From Polycyclovorans sp002706265 (GTDB taxonomy: Bacteria > Pseudomonadota > Gammaproteobacteria > Nevskiales > Nevskiaceae), in NCBI GenBank assembly GCA_963973915.1, contig CAXBBM010000004.1, forward strand, positions 1-64,000: a DNA stretch of 64,000 nt, written 5' to 3'. Positions within the stretch are counted from its first letter, which is position 1. The number at the start of each line of letters is the position of its first letter. The notes below the pieces were generated by a model. The model was not told where the DNA came from, searched no databases, and saw only the letters and a program-made list of their open reading frames with translations. The position numbers were made by a program, and so were the translations under genes. Positions 1-8,091 of this stretch are shown here, one piece after another.

Positions 1-71
1 TGGCCCGCCCTACGGGTGGGGGCTGCCGTTGGGGCGCGGGGGCCGGGGCGCGCGGGGGGTTCATGGCGGGC

Positions 72-1403
72 TCAGGCGCGACCAATGCCGTGATAGCGAA
101 GGCCATGACTGGCCACCGTTTTGGGGTCGTACAGGTTGCGGCCGTCAAAGACGGTTTTCGACTTGAGCTGTTGTGCCATGAGGTCGAAATTGGGGCTGCG
201 GAATTCTTTCCACTCGGTGACGATGATCAGCGCATCGGCATTGGTGAGCGCGGCCGCGGCACTGGCGGCGAAGCTGAGGCCGTTGTGATGGCCGAGGACG
301 CGCTGCGCTTCTTCGGTGGCCACGGGGTCGTAGGCGGTGAGGGTGGCGCCCGCAGCCAGCAGGGCTTCTATCACGACCCGGCTCGGCGCTTCTCGCATGT
401 CGTCGGTGTTTGGCTTGAAGGCGAGGCCCCACAGGGCGAAGTGGCGCCCGGTGAGGTCTTGGCCGTATTCGGCCTGAACCTTGGTGACGAGGACCTGCTT
501 TTGGTGGTCGTTGGCGCGCTCTACGGCTTGCAGTACGTGCAGGTCCATCTGGCCATCGTAGGTGCCGGTGTGGATGAGGGCCTTGACGTCTTTCGGGAAG
601 CAGGAGCCGCCGTAGCCGCAGCCGGCGTAGAGGAATTGGTAGCCAATGCGGGGGTCTGAGCCGATGCCTCTGCGCACGTCTTCGATGTCGGCGCCGAGCT
701 TTTCGGCCAGCAGTGCCAGTTCGTTCATGAAGCTGATGCGGGTGGCGAGCATGGCGTTGGCGGCGTACTTGGTGAGTTCGGCGCTGCGTACGTCCATGAA
801 CACCAGTTTGTCGTGGCTGCGCTGGAAGGGTGCGTACAGCGCTTGCATCAACTCGATTGCGCGCTGGTCGCCTTCGGCGGTGCCGACGATGATGCGGTCG
901 GGCTTCATGAAGTCTTCGACGGCGGCGCCTTCTTTGAGGAACTCGGGGTTCGAGACCACGCTGAAGGGGATGCTCTGGCCCCGTTTTGCCAGCTCGTCGG
1001 CCACGGCGGCCCGTACCTTGTCGCCGGTGCCGACGGGGACGGTGGATTTGTCGATGATGAGTTTGTAGCCGGTCATGCGGCTGGCGATGTTGCGCGCGGC
1101 CGCGAGCACGTATTTCAAGTCTGCCGAGCCGTCTTCATCGGGCGGCGTGCCGACGGCAATGAACTGCAGCTGCCCGAAGGCGACGGCTTCGTCGATGTTG
1201 GTGGTGAACCTGAGCCGGCCGGCGGCGACGTTGCGGGCGACGACTTGATCGAGGCCGGGCTCGTGGATGGGGATGCCACCGGCATTCAGTGTTTCTATTT
1301 TGCGGGGGTCAAGATCAAGGCACAGGACGTCGTTACCTGAGTCTGCCAGGCACGCGCCTGACACCAGCCCAACATACCCTGTGCCCACTACCGTTATTTT
1401 CAT
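72..1403 (-). CDS. ugd: UDP-glucose/GDP-mannose dehydrogenase family protein (UDP-glucose 6-dehydrogenase)
   Basis: Cytosolic NAD-dependent four-electron oxidation of a nucleotide sugar, most likely UDP-glucose to UDP-glucuronate, supplying uronic acid precursors for exopolysaccharide. The 443-residue length is normal for the family. The N-terminal Rossmann motif GTGYVG is at residues 7-12, the substrate-binding NPEFLKEG lies near 152-159, and the catalytic Cys268 sits in GGSCFPKD. A C-terminal UDP-binding domain follows (GLAFKPNTDDMREAPS). It starts with ATG right after a short gap behind the MarR-like gene, and the neighbouring capsule-type genes support a polysaccharide role. UDP-glucose rather than GDP-mannose or UDP-ManNAc is inferred from overall resemblance to Ugd. 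Confidence 0.93.
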   Translation of the reverse strand: MKITVVGTGYVGLVSGACLADSGNDVLCLDLDPRKIETLNAGGIPIHEPGLDQVVARNVAAGRLRFTTNIDEAVAFGQLQFIAVGTPPDEDGSADLKYVLAAARNIASRMTGYKLIIDKSTVPVGTGDKVRAAVADELAKRGQSIPFSVVSNPEFLKEGAAVEDFMKPDRIIVGTAEGDQRAIELMQALYAPFQRSHDKLVFMDVRSAELTKYAANAMLATRISFMNELALLAEKLGADIEDVRRGIGSDPRIGYQFLYAGCGYGGSCFPKDVKALIHTGTYDGQMDLHVLQAVERANDHQKQVLVTKVQAEYGQDLTGRHFALWGLAFKPNTDDMREAPSRVVIEALLAAGATLTAYDPVATEEAQRVLGHHNGLSFAASAAAALTNADALIIVTEWKEFRSPNFDLMAQQLKSKTVFDGRNLYDPKTVASHGLRYHGIGRA

Positions 1404-1491
1404 GACTTGCGTTTGGTCTCGACGAGGTGACGTGTTTCGTTACGGGGTGACGCGGCGGCGGCGCTCGCATGGGTGGCGTTTGTGGGGCGTT

Positions 1492-1818
1492 TCAATTGCC
1501 TGGCCCGTTCATTGAATCGAGGTCTTTTTTCATGGCTTCGTACTCGGCAACCCGTTTCTGCATATAGCGCAGGGTGATTCGCGCCTTGTGCTCCAGTCCG
1601 GCGGGGGTGAATTTGTAGACGTAGCCCAGCTTGTTCTGGCTCTTCTGGAAGTTTTCGGCCTTGAGCAAGCCTTTTTGAATGAGCCCCTTGAGCAGATAGT
1701 TGGCTTTGCCCACGCTGACTTCGAGCTTTTCGGCCAGGTCGCGTTGCGTGATGTCTGGCGTGGCCTCGATCAGCTTCATGACCTTGAGGTGCACTTCGTC
1801 GAGCAGGGTGTTTTTCAT
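1492..1818 (-). CDS. EPS-associated MarR family transcriptional regulator
   Basis: Small 108-residue winged-helix DNA-binding protein. The N-terminal half carries the helix-turn-helix (ITQRDLAEKLEVSVGKANYLLKGLIQKG, residues about 24-51), followed by a short wing and a C-terminal helix rich in Arg/Glu that probably dimerises. It matches what I know of the EPS-associated MarR-like regulators that sit in exopolysaccharide gene clusters. It lies between the sugar-nucleotide dehydrogenase (downstream) and a CapD-like dehydratase (upstream) on the same strand, so local regulation of the EPS locus is a reasonable inference. No operator could be identified. The sequence is less GC-rich in codon choice than most neighbours. 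Confidence 0.85.
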   Translation of the reverse strand: MKNTLLDEVHLKVMKLIEATPDITQRDLAEKLEVSVGKANYLLKGLIQKGLLKAENFQKSQNKLGYVYKFTPAGLEHKARITLRYMQKRVAEYEAMKKDLDSMNGPGN

Positions 1819-2025
1819 GTCATCTGTTCAAATATTGAACACTGAGGGCGGTTGCATGGTGCGTGGCAAGCGTTCTAGGTGCGGATGGAGTGTTGCGGTG
1901 TTGCTGCGCTGCGAGGTCAGCCAGCGGTCTGGGTCTGGGCCGTGGCGCGCGTGGATGCGGCGCTGCCCGGCAAGGCAAGGGTTCGCTATTAGACCTCTCG
2001 ATTGATGACGTTCACGTGAAGGAGG

Positions 2026-4212
2026 CTAACGGTGTAGGGGGCGCTGGCCAGCGGCGGCAACCGTCATGCCGGCGTCTGACGTTGCGCTGGATGTGGCCAT
2101 TTGCCTGAGCACGCCTGCCGCCTCGGCGCCTGCGGGCCCGAACGCAGGGCGCGGACGCGCGGGTGTGTGGTGGGCGGGTGCCGGGCGATGACGGTCATCT
2201 GTCGGTGTTGCCGGCGTGGGGCGCGACGTGGGTTGCGGAACCTGGGCCTCGGCGGTCTTTGTCAGTTGCCGAGGTGCCTCGTCGGGGAACGTACCATCAT
2301 GGAGCTCGGCCGGCGCGCCATAGACGTACCCGGCAACGCATTGGCTGAGCGTACATTTCAGCGCACGCACGTCACCGCCATGGGCGGCGGCAAGCAGGGC
2401 GCTGAGGTGCAATTCGAGCACCTCGGGCGTGAACCATTCTTCGGCGGCCTTGTAGATGCGCGGATGCGGGGTGGCCTGCGCCTCGGCGCCAATCAGCAGC
2501 TCTTCGTAGAGTTTTTCGCCGGGGCGGAGTCCGGTGTAGCGAATCTCAACGTCGCCCTGCTTGCTGGCGGGGTCAACGAGGGTTCTGCCCGACAGGTGAA
2601 TCATGCGCTCTGCGAGATCGCGAATCTTGACAGGCTGGCCCATCTGCAGCAGAAACACCTCGCCGTGGTCGCCCATGGCCCCGGCCTGGATGACCAGTTG
2701 CGCGGCCTCGGGAATGGTCATGAAGTAGCGGGTCACGTCGGGGTGGGTGACGGTGACCGGCCCGCCCCGCCGGATCTGTTCCTTGAACAGGGGCACCACC
2801 GACCCACTTGAGCCCAGCACGTTGCCGAACCGCACCATGCTGAGTGCGGTGCGGCCGGCATTGACCGCGGCAGCCTGCACCACCAGTTCGCAGAATCGCT
2901 TGCTGGCACCCATCACATTGGTGGGCCGCACGGCCTTGTCGGTCGAGACCAGCACGAAGCGCTCAACGCCCGCCAAAATGGCGGCGGTGACGACCGATTG
3001 CGTGGCCTGCACGTTATTAAGGACAGCGGCGCACGGGTTGGCCTCGACCAATGGCACGTGCTTGTAGGCGGCCGCGTGATAAACGACCTGCACGGGATAT
3101 TCCTGGAATGCGCGGGTGATCTGTTGCGCATTGACGGCGTTGATGAGCAACGGGACCACGTCGCACTGGCCCTGCAGCGGGCTCTGCCGCAGCTCGTGGT
3201 CAATCTTGTAAAGCGAGTACTCGCAGCATTCCACGAGGATCAGGCGCGACGCACCGTGGAGCATCGCCTGCCTGCACAGCTCGGAGCCGATTGAGCCGCC
3301 GGCGCCGGTGACCAGTACCGTTTTGCCGTTGAGTGACTGGCAGAGCAAAGATTTGTCGGGCTTGACGGCGCTGCGCGGCAGCAAGTCTTCGACCTGCACC
3401 TCCCGCAGTTGATCGACGCGGCTGATGCCGGCTGCGATGTCTTCCAGCGCGGGCATGACCAGCACCTTGACCGACAGGGCTTCAAGCTGTTCCAGAATGT
3501 GCAGGCGCTCTTGCGGCGTAGCGCTGGGCACGGCCAGCAGCACCTGTTCAAACACGCCCTCGTTATGCAGCTTTTCAAGCGCGGTCGTGGGGAAAACCTT
3601 CAAGCCGTGGATGCGACGCCCGTGTAATGAGGGGTTGCTGTCGACAAACACCACCGGGCAGAAGCGGTCACCGTTGCGCAGGGCCGCCGCCAACTGCACG
3701 CCACCCTCGCCCGCACCGTAGATCAGGACGCGCGCGCCGCGCTTGCGCGCACTTGCGGGCTTGAGCAGGCGCACCGCGATCGCCCGACTCATCAGCACCG
3801 CGGCAAAGCCCATGGCGCCGAACAGAAAGGGGATTGCCACTGCCAGGACCAGGGGCAGACGCAGGCTGAGCACGCCCAGCAAGACGATGGATGCGATGAA
3901 CAGGGCGCCGAAGCTGCGCTCGATCAGGTCAACATCGGCATGGCGGGACACGATGTGGTGCACGCCCAGCACGCGGAGCAGCACCACGGCCAACAGCACC
4001 CCGCCGGCCAATATCCAATAGTTCGCGGCAGGCCAGGTACCCATGCTGGGCAACGCCACAACCAGCAGGGCAATCACCATGGCGCCGGTCAACAGGCTCA
4101 GATCGGTAAGCGAGATGATGATCTGCTTGCGCACTTTTGATTGACGCAATAGCCACGCCGCAAAGTGCGTTGCGGCATCCCGCCCCATGATTTCGCCAAA
4201 GTGCTTGCCCAT
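2026..4212 (-). CDS. Membrane-anchored polysaccharide biosynthesis nucleotide-sugar dehydratase/epimerase (CapD/WbpM/PglF-like)
   Basis: A 728-residue protein with four predicted membrane helices in residues about 30-145, a first Rossmann-like domain (VLIYGAGEGGVQ, about 162-173) and a second short-chain-dehydrogenase domain (TGAGGSIGS, 302-310). This is the architecture of UDP-GlcNAc 4,6-dehydratases such as WbpM and PglF, which start synthesis of 2,4-diamino or fucosamine-type sugars. The MGASK motif near 434-438 gives the Ser-Met-Lys catalytic set typical of this family, where Met replaces Tyr. The last roughly 80 residues, after a TFPDEAPRQ segment, are Pro/Thr/Ala-rich low complexity and do not resemble the family; they may be a linker-like extension or a frame change near the end. 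Confidence 0.88.
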   Translation of the reverse strand: MGKHFGEIMGRDAATHFAAWLLRQSKVRKQIIISLTDLSLLTGAMVIALLVVALPSMGTWPAANYWILAGGVLLAVVLLRVLGVHHIVSRHADVDLIERSFGALFIASIVLLGVLSLRLPLVLAVAIPFLFGAMGFAAVLMSRAIAVRLLKPASARKRGARVLIYGAGEGGVQLAAALRNGDRFCPVVFVDSNPSLHGRRIHGLKVFPTTALEKLHNEGVFEQVLLAVPSATPQERLHILEQLEALSVKVLVMPALEDIAAGISRVDQLREVQVEDLLPRSAVKPDKSLLCQSLNGKTVLVTGAGGSIGSELCRQAMLHGASRLILVECCEYSLYKIDHELRQSPLQGQCDVVPLLINAVNAQQITRAFQEYPVQVVYHAAAYKHVPLVEANPCAAVLNNVQATQSVVTAAILAGVERFVLVSTDKAVRPTNVMGASKRFCELVVQAAAVNAGRTALSMVRFGNVLGSSGSVVPLFKEQIRRGGPVTVTHPDVTRYFMTIPEAAQLVIQAGAMGDHGEVFLLQMGQPVKIRDLAERMIHLSGRTLVDPASKQGDVEIRYTGLRPGEKLYEELLIGAEAQATPHPRIYKAAEEWFTPEVLELHLSALLAAAHGGDVRALKCTLSQCVAGYVYGAPAELHDGTFPDEAPRQLTKTAEAQVPQPTSRPTPATPTDDRHRPAPAHHTPARPRPAFGPAGAEAAGVLRQMATSSATSDAGMTVAAAGQRPLHR

Positions 4213-4355
4213 CAGGTTCCTCGATCGCTAAACCGAACTGCTGCGTGCCATACCTGCGTGATGCAATAAGTTTGACTGCCGCATGTGACGCCCGCCCAGC
4301 GCAAGAGGCCATCCATGGCGATAAGCGCACACTGTAAGGACGTCAGTCGCACGGG

Positions 4356-6200
4356 TCAGTGAAAATAGCCCGGAACGGCCTTGTTCCGATCGAGGATGAT
4401 ACGACGTGGGTCATATTTAAGCCTGGGCTCGAACATGAAGCCCGGCCGAAGGACGTTACGGCCATCTTCAGGATTCACTGTGGTCTGCAGCGCATAGCTG
4501 AATGCGGGCGTTCCATCCAACCGGACATGTTTGTATTGCGGCGCTTTTCTGAACGTTAGCGGCGCCTGGAATCCAATGCCGCCGACCTGATCGTCTGCCC
4601 CTGCGACGCTGAAGAACACGAAAAAGTTAAGGCCTTTCATATAACGCTCTAACACATAGGTCTGACCACAGTCCCCCGCGAGCATGTAACAGCCGTGACT
4701 CAAGGCGAAGGCCACGTCTTGCCGGGCCCAAAGGTAGCGGTAGGTGAGCCGGTAATAGTCCTCCTCGCCAATATCAACATCGTCATCGGGCGAGAATTTG
4801 CCGCCGGCCGCCGAGACCTGATGCGCGCCACTGGGCGAGTGCAAAAGCACTTCGGCCATGACGGCTTCGGTATCAACGCCCGCGATACGCTTCTTGCCCG
4901 CTGCGACGGTCGTAATCAGCCCAGGCAAAGGATGTGCCAACCACTGCATCATGGTCTCGACGCTTCTTGAGCGGATGCGGCCACCGGCAAACACGCCGCC
5001 GTCTTCAAAGTCGTCCGACTCGGTTACGGGATCTTCATGAACGTGATAAATCGCCAGTCCCGCTGGCAATTGCAGCCGCGCCGAGGTTTGCACGCCCAGC
5101 GAATAGTCATAAACGCCAAATTCTGTGGCGACGTTATTGACCAACGCCGGCTCGACGCGGAATGACAGGAGGGTGTCTTCCCAGTTCTGGGCCTTGGTCA
5201 GGTCGAAATCGGTCAGTCGCTGTGGCTGCCAACTGGCTGTCTGGACTTGCGCAACACCGTCGACACAATCGACACGGGCCGTTCTGAGCGGAATGCCGTA
5301 ACGGGTTTCAGAGACGCGATGAGAAGCGGTTTTGCCGTCCTTGCATTGGTCATAAAAAGCGTCGTTGGCGTTGTGGCCCCATTGGCTGCTGTCTACCCGG
5401 GCGAGCGGCATTGCGGCGTCTATCGGCAGGTCAGCTGAAATCTGCTGATGGGCACGCGACAGTTGGCCCTCACCCTGCACGATATAGGGCGGATTACCCG
5501 GCGGATTCGGACGCCCAAAATTGAAGGACAGACCCGCTGCCAACTGCACGGACTCGCGTGCGTCGCGTTGCGTGGCAGCGCCCAGATAAGCGGTCACCCC
5601 TTTCCATTCGGGTGCGTACAAACGCAGGCCGGCGTTCACTTCATTGCTGTCGTATTCACCCAACAGGCCGACGAAGTGAAACGGCCGCACCTCCAGACCG
5701 CCGAATGCGCCGTCCAGCCGGTCGGGCCCATCGCTGAAGCCGACGGTCATCCTGATCTGCTTGATTGGTGCGTAGTCGGCGACTACATACCGCGAACTGA
5801 GCTTGACCGCCTCTCCGGCGAAATCCGCATAGCCCACCGCAAGCGACACCTGTTCACTGTGCCAAAGCTGCGCCTTGGCACTGGCCGAAAGGTCGTTGTC
5901 GAGACGACGGTCGTTCGGGGCATAGGCCGTATAGATGCGGCCACTCAATTCAACTCTGGGCAATAGCCCGATGGAAACCGCAATGTTCTGCGCCCTGTCT
6001 GCCCGAGGCCGGGCTTCCTCATGCACGGCGTCGTTAATCTGCACGTCCCAGGCGTAGCGCCCCTGAACCTGCGCATTGGGGATGAACAGCAGCCCGGTAT
6101 AGCCTTGTGACGACTGGAATGCCTCCACACTCAAGGACTGGGCTGCCAAGGCCACCGCGCTGAGCGTGAGCGCACTGAACTTCAAATACTTTCCATTCAT
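4356..6200 (-). CDS. YjbH-domain exopolysaccharide-associated outer-membrane protein
   Basis: Exported protein of about 614 residues. Starting at the ATG ending at 6200 gives MNGKYLKFSALTLSAVALA, a clean signal peptide with likely cleavage after VEA; an upstream in-frame ATG at 6260 would add 20 residues ahead of it and is less convincing. The mature start reads FQSSQGYTGLLFIPNAQV, the signature opening of YjbH-type proteins, and the rest is rich in alternating beta strands consistent with an outer-membrane beta barrel. YjbH proteins accompany exopolysaccharide systems and are thought to act in export. Here no yjbE, yjbF or yjbG is adjacent, so it stands alone next to sugar-nucleotide genes. 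Confidence 0.8.
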   Translation of the reverse strand: MNGKYLKFSALTLSAVALAAQSLSVEAFQSSQGYTGLLFIPNAQVQGRYAWDVQINDAVHEEARPRADRAQNIAVSIGLLPRVELSGRIYTAYAPNDRRLDNDLSASAKAQLWHSEQVSLAVGYADFAGEAVKLSSRYVVADYAPIKQIRMTVGFSDGPDRLDGAFGGLEVRPFHFVGLLGEYDSNEVNAGLRLYAPEWKGVTAYLGAATQRDARESVQLAAGLSFNFGRPNPPGNPPYIVQGEGQLSRAHQQISADLPIDAAMPLARVDSSQWGHNANDAFYDQCKDGKTASHRVSETRYGIPLRTARVDCVDGVAQVQTASWQPQRLTDFDLTKAQNWEDTLLSFRVEPALVNNVATEFGVYDYSLGVQTSARLQLPAGLAIYHVHEDPVTESDDFEDGGVFAGGRIRSRSVETMMQWLAHPLPGLITTVAAGKKRIAGVDTEAVMAEVLLHSPSGAHQVSAAGGKFSPDDDVDIGEEDYYRLTYRYLWARQDVAFALSHGCYMLAGDCGQTYVLERYMKGLNFFVFFSVAGADDQVGGIGFQAPLTFRKAPQYKHVRLDGTPAFSYALQTTVNPEDGRNVLRPGFMFEPRLKYDPRRIILDRNKAVPGYFH

Positions 6201-6519
6201 CGACAAGGTCTTACATTTTTTTATTGATTGCATTGTCACGGACACAGGTTGCATTTTCATGGGTCTGGATAATCATCGGTTCCCCGAACGTGTGCCAGAC
6301 CCCTGATGGTGAGCCACTCGATTGCGGAAGCGATGCAGCTGCTTTGTTGCCACAGCCTGCATGGCGAGCACCTTTGCGATTGGCGGGCCGGTGGCTCCGT
6401 CGGGGGCGGTCTGGTACGCGGTCGCAACATCTTATCTGGGTGGCTTCAGGTCTCACTTGCCTGGCGCTCACACCGCCATCGCGGCCCCTGATCGAATGTG
6501 CCGTAAATAACCCGTAAAT
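6201..6519. other. Intergenic region upstream of the YjbH-like gene
   Basis: About 320 bases without a supportable gene. It must hold the promoter of the minus-strand YjbH-like gene; I see no convincing -35/-10 pair, operator or RNA. Short open frames crossing it on both strands have no recognisable product and poor initiation signals. Confidence 0.5.
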
Positions 6520-6548
6520 AACAAAGGCCGCACGACGCGGCCTTTGTT
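6520..6548 (-). terminator. Rho-independent terminator of the Thr-Pro repeat lipoprotein gene
   Basis: Perfect 12-base inverted repeat AACAAAGGCCGC / GCGGCCTTTGTT with a 5-base loop (ACGAC), 17 bases beyond the stop of the minus-strand lipoprotein gene. On the minus strand the stem ends in TTTGTTATTTA. The symmetric A/T flanks could also work towards the other strand. Confidence 0.85.
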
Positions 6549-6564
6549 ATCAAACATCAACGAT

Positions 6565-7875
6565 TTACGGGGTGCCGCCGACACCACCGCCTGAACCGCC
6601 GGTGCCACCGGTTCCGCCCGTGGGCGGCGTCGGGGTGACCGTCGGGGTTGCGGTCGGCGTGGCCGTCGGCGTCGCAGTCGGGGTAACGGTCGGCGTCGCA
6701 GTCGGGGTGACGGTCGGCGTCACCGTCGGAGTGACGGTCGGCGTCGCAGTCGGGGTGACGGTCGGCGTCACCGTCGGCGTCGCAGTCGGCGTCACCGTCG
6801 GGGTGACGGTCGGCGTCACCGTCGGGGTGACGGTCGGCGTCACCGTCGGGGTGGCCGTCGGCGTCACGGTCGGCGTCACCGTCGGGGTGACGGTCGGCGT
6901 CACCGTCGGGGTGGCCGTCGGCGTCGCAGTCGGGGTGACAGTCGGCGTCGCAGTCGGGGTGATGGTCGGGGTCGGCGTCGGAGTGGGGGTCGCTTCAGGG
7001 TTTTGCGGGTTGACAAGGCCGCGACCCGGTGACTGAGCCACCGCCTGCTGCGCGATCACGTTGCCGCGAATTTCCTCCCGAATGCCCGGCTCCACGATGA
7101 TGTCAATGATGGCCAGCACTGCGGCATCGAAACGAACCAGAAAATCAACCGCGCTTGAGATGGCTGGCGAGCCCAGGCCGATCAGACTGGTGCCAATGGG
7201 CTGCCCTGCAGCAACATCGTCGGCAAGCAGCGCGCCCAGTTCAGCGGTGGTCAGATCAAGTTCGCTGGCCAACTGCGAGAAACCCGCGAGGATCAGGGCA
7301 TGAAGGCCCCGCGCATCGGTTCCCGAGATCAGCGGATCGTCTTCGTTCACCACTTCTGGCGGCGTCAACAAGTTGAGGTTCGGCACGCCCAGCGCACGAG
7401 CGACTTCCAACAGGGCGTTGGCAACAAAACCCAGATTGATCGGCCCGGGCGGATTACCCTCCAGCGCCGCCACCACGAGTTCAGTCGCAGTGGTCACGCC
7501 GACGTTGAGCGGCGTGAACGGCTGGCGTGGAAGCACCACTGAACGGATGCTGCCTTCAAAATCCACGGTGGAATCAGTTGCCTCGTCGTAGTAAGAGCCG
7601 CCGGAGCAGGTGAGCAGGAACGGGCCGTTGCTGTCAATGATCCCGAAATTGGCGACACCGTCATCATCGGTCGTCACAGTGCCGAGGACCAGATCCTCGA
7701 CCGGCAGCCTGTTCAACACACAGTTGGCACCAGAGAGGGCGCCCAGTGCGGCGGTGGCAGTGACCGCGCCGCCGTCCTCGAATGGCGATCGCGAGTCGCT
7801 TGAGCTACAACCCACTGCCAGAGCAGAGACGCCGCTGATGACGCCTGCGGCCACTGCGAGCTTACGAAATTGCAT
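6565..7875 (-). CDS. Predicted lipoprotein with long C-terminal Thr-Pro repeat
   Basis: Function not recognised. The 436-residue product begins with a lipoprotein signal (ALAVGC, Cys23) followed by SSSDS, so the mature protein is probably lipid-anchored. Residues about 24-285 form a globular part with no family I can name; it contains an early carboxypeptidase-regulatory-like segment (ALSGANCVLNRL...). Residues about 290-420 are a nearly uninterrupted PT(V/A/I)T repeat, then a Gly-rich tail ending GGVGGTP. Such Thr-Pro stretches usually act as extended, often glycosylated, stalks. The gene is single, with its own terminator, and lies between the EPS edge and groEL. The repeat is coded by a nearly perfect DNA tandem array. 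Confidence 0.75.
   Translation of the reverse strand: MQFRKLAVAAGVISGVSALAVGCSSSDSRSPFEDGGAVTATAALGALSGANCVLNRLPVEDLVLGTVTTDDDGVANFGIIDSNGPFLLTCSGGSYYDEATDSTVDFEGSIRSVVLPRQPFTPLNVGVTTATELVVAALEGNPPGPINLGFVANALLEVARALGVPNLNLLTPPEVVNEDDPLISGTDARGLHALILAGFSQLASELDLTTAELGALLADDVAAGQPIGTSLIGLGSPAISSAVDFLVRFDAAVLAIIDIIVEPGIREEIRGNVIAQQAVAQSPGRGLVNPQNPEATPTPTPTPTITPTATPTVTPTATPTATPTVTPTVTPTVTPTVTPTATPTVTPTVTPTVTPTVTPTVTPTATPTVTPTVTPTATPTVTPTVTPTVTPTATPTVTPTATPTATPTATPTVTPTPPTGGTGGTGGSGGGVGGTP
6640..6992. repeat. Tandem coding repeat (Thr-Pro array)
   Basis: Array built from 12-base units of the type GTCGGCGTCACC / GTCGGGGTGACG / GTCGGCGTCGCA inside the lipoprotein gene. Each unit encodes a PTVT or PTAT block on the minus strand. 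Unit variants recur in longer blocks, which suggests growth by recombination or slippage. Copy number may differ between strains and be misassembled in short-read data. Confidence 0.9.
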
Positions 7876-8039
7876 GAACTTACTCCCCGAAAATATGGCT
7901 GGTTACAACCCGACGACGGCCTTTCCGCATCAGGACTTACAGCAGGATTCGAGCCAGACTAGCAAACTCCGCGTGACAACAACAAGGCCCGTACGTGATT
8001 AATTTCGCACTGCACCATTTCATCTCTCAATTGCACAAA

Positions 8040-8065
8040 AAAGAGCCCCTGAAAAGGGGCTCTTT
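8040..8065 (-). terminator. Rho-independent terminator of groES-groEL
   Basis: Inverted repeat AAAGAGCCCC / GGGGCTCTTT with a 6-base loop, directly downstream of groEL. On the minus strand the stem is followed by a run of six T, giving a canonical intrinsic terminator. Confidence 0.92.
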
Positions 8066-8091
8066 GCACAACATTACAGCGGTGATGCGGC

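Noticed and set aside
1..71. GC-rich bases after the ugd stop, with a weak CCCGCCC/GGGTGGG hairpin
   Set aside because: No T run and imperfect pairing; not called as a terminator.
6572..7036. Plus-strand open frame encoding a GVTVGVAVG repeat
   Set aside because: It is the antisense reading of the Thr-Pro array; no ribosome site and no known product.
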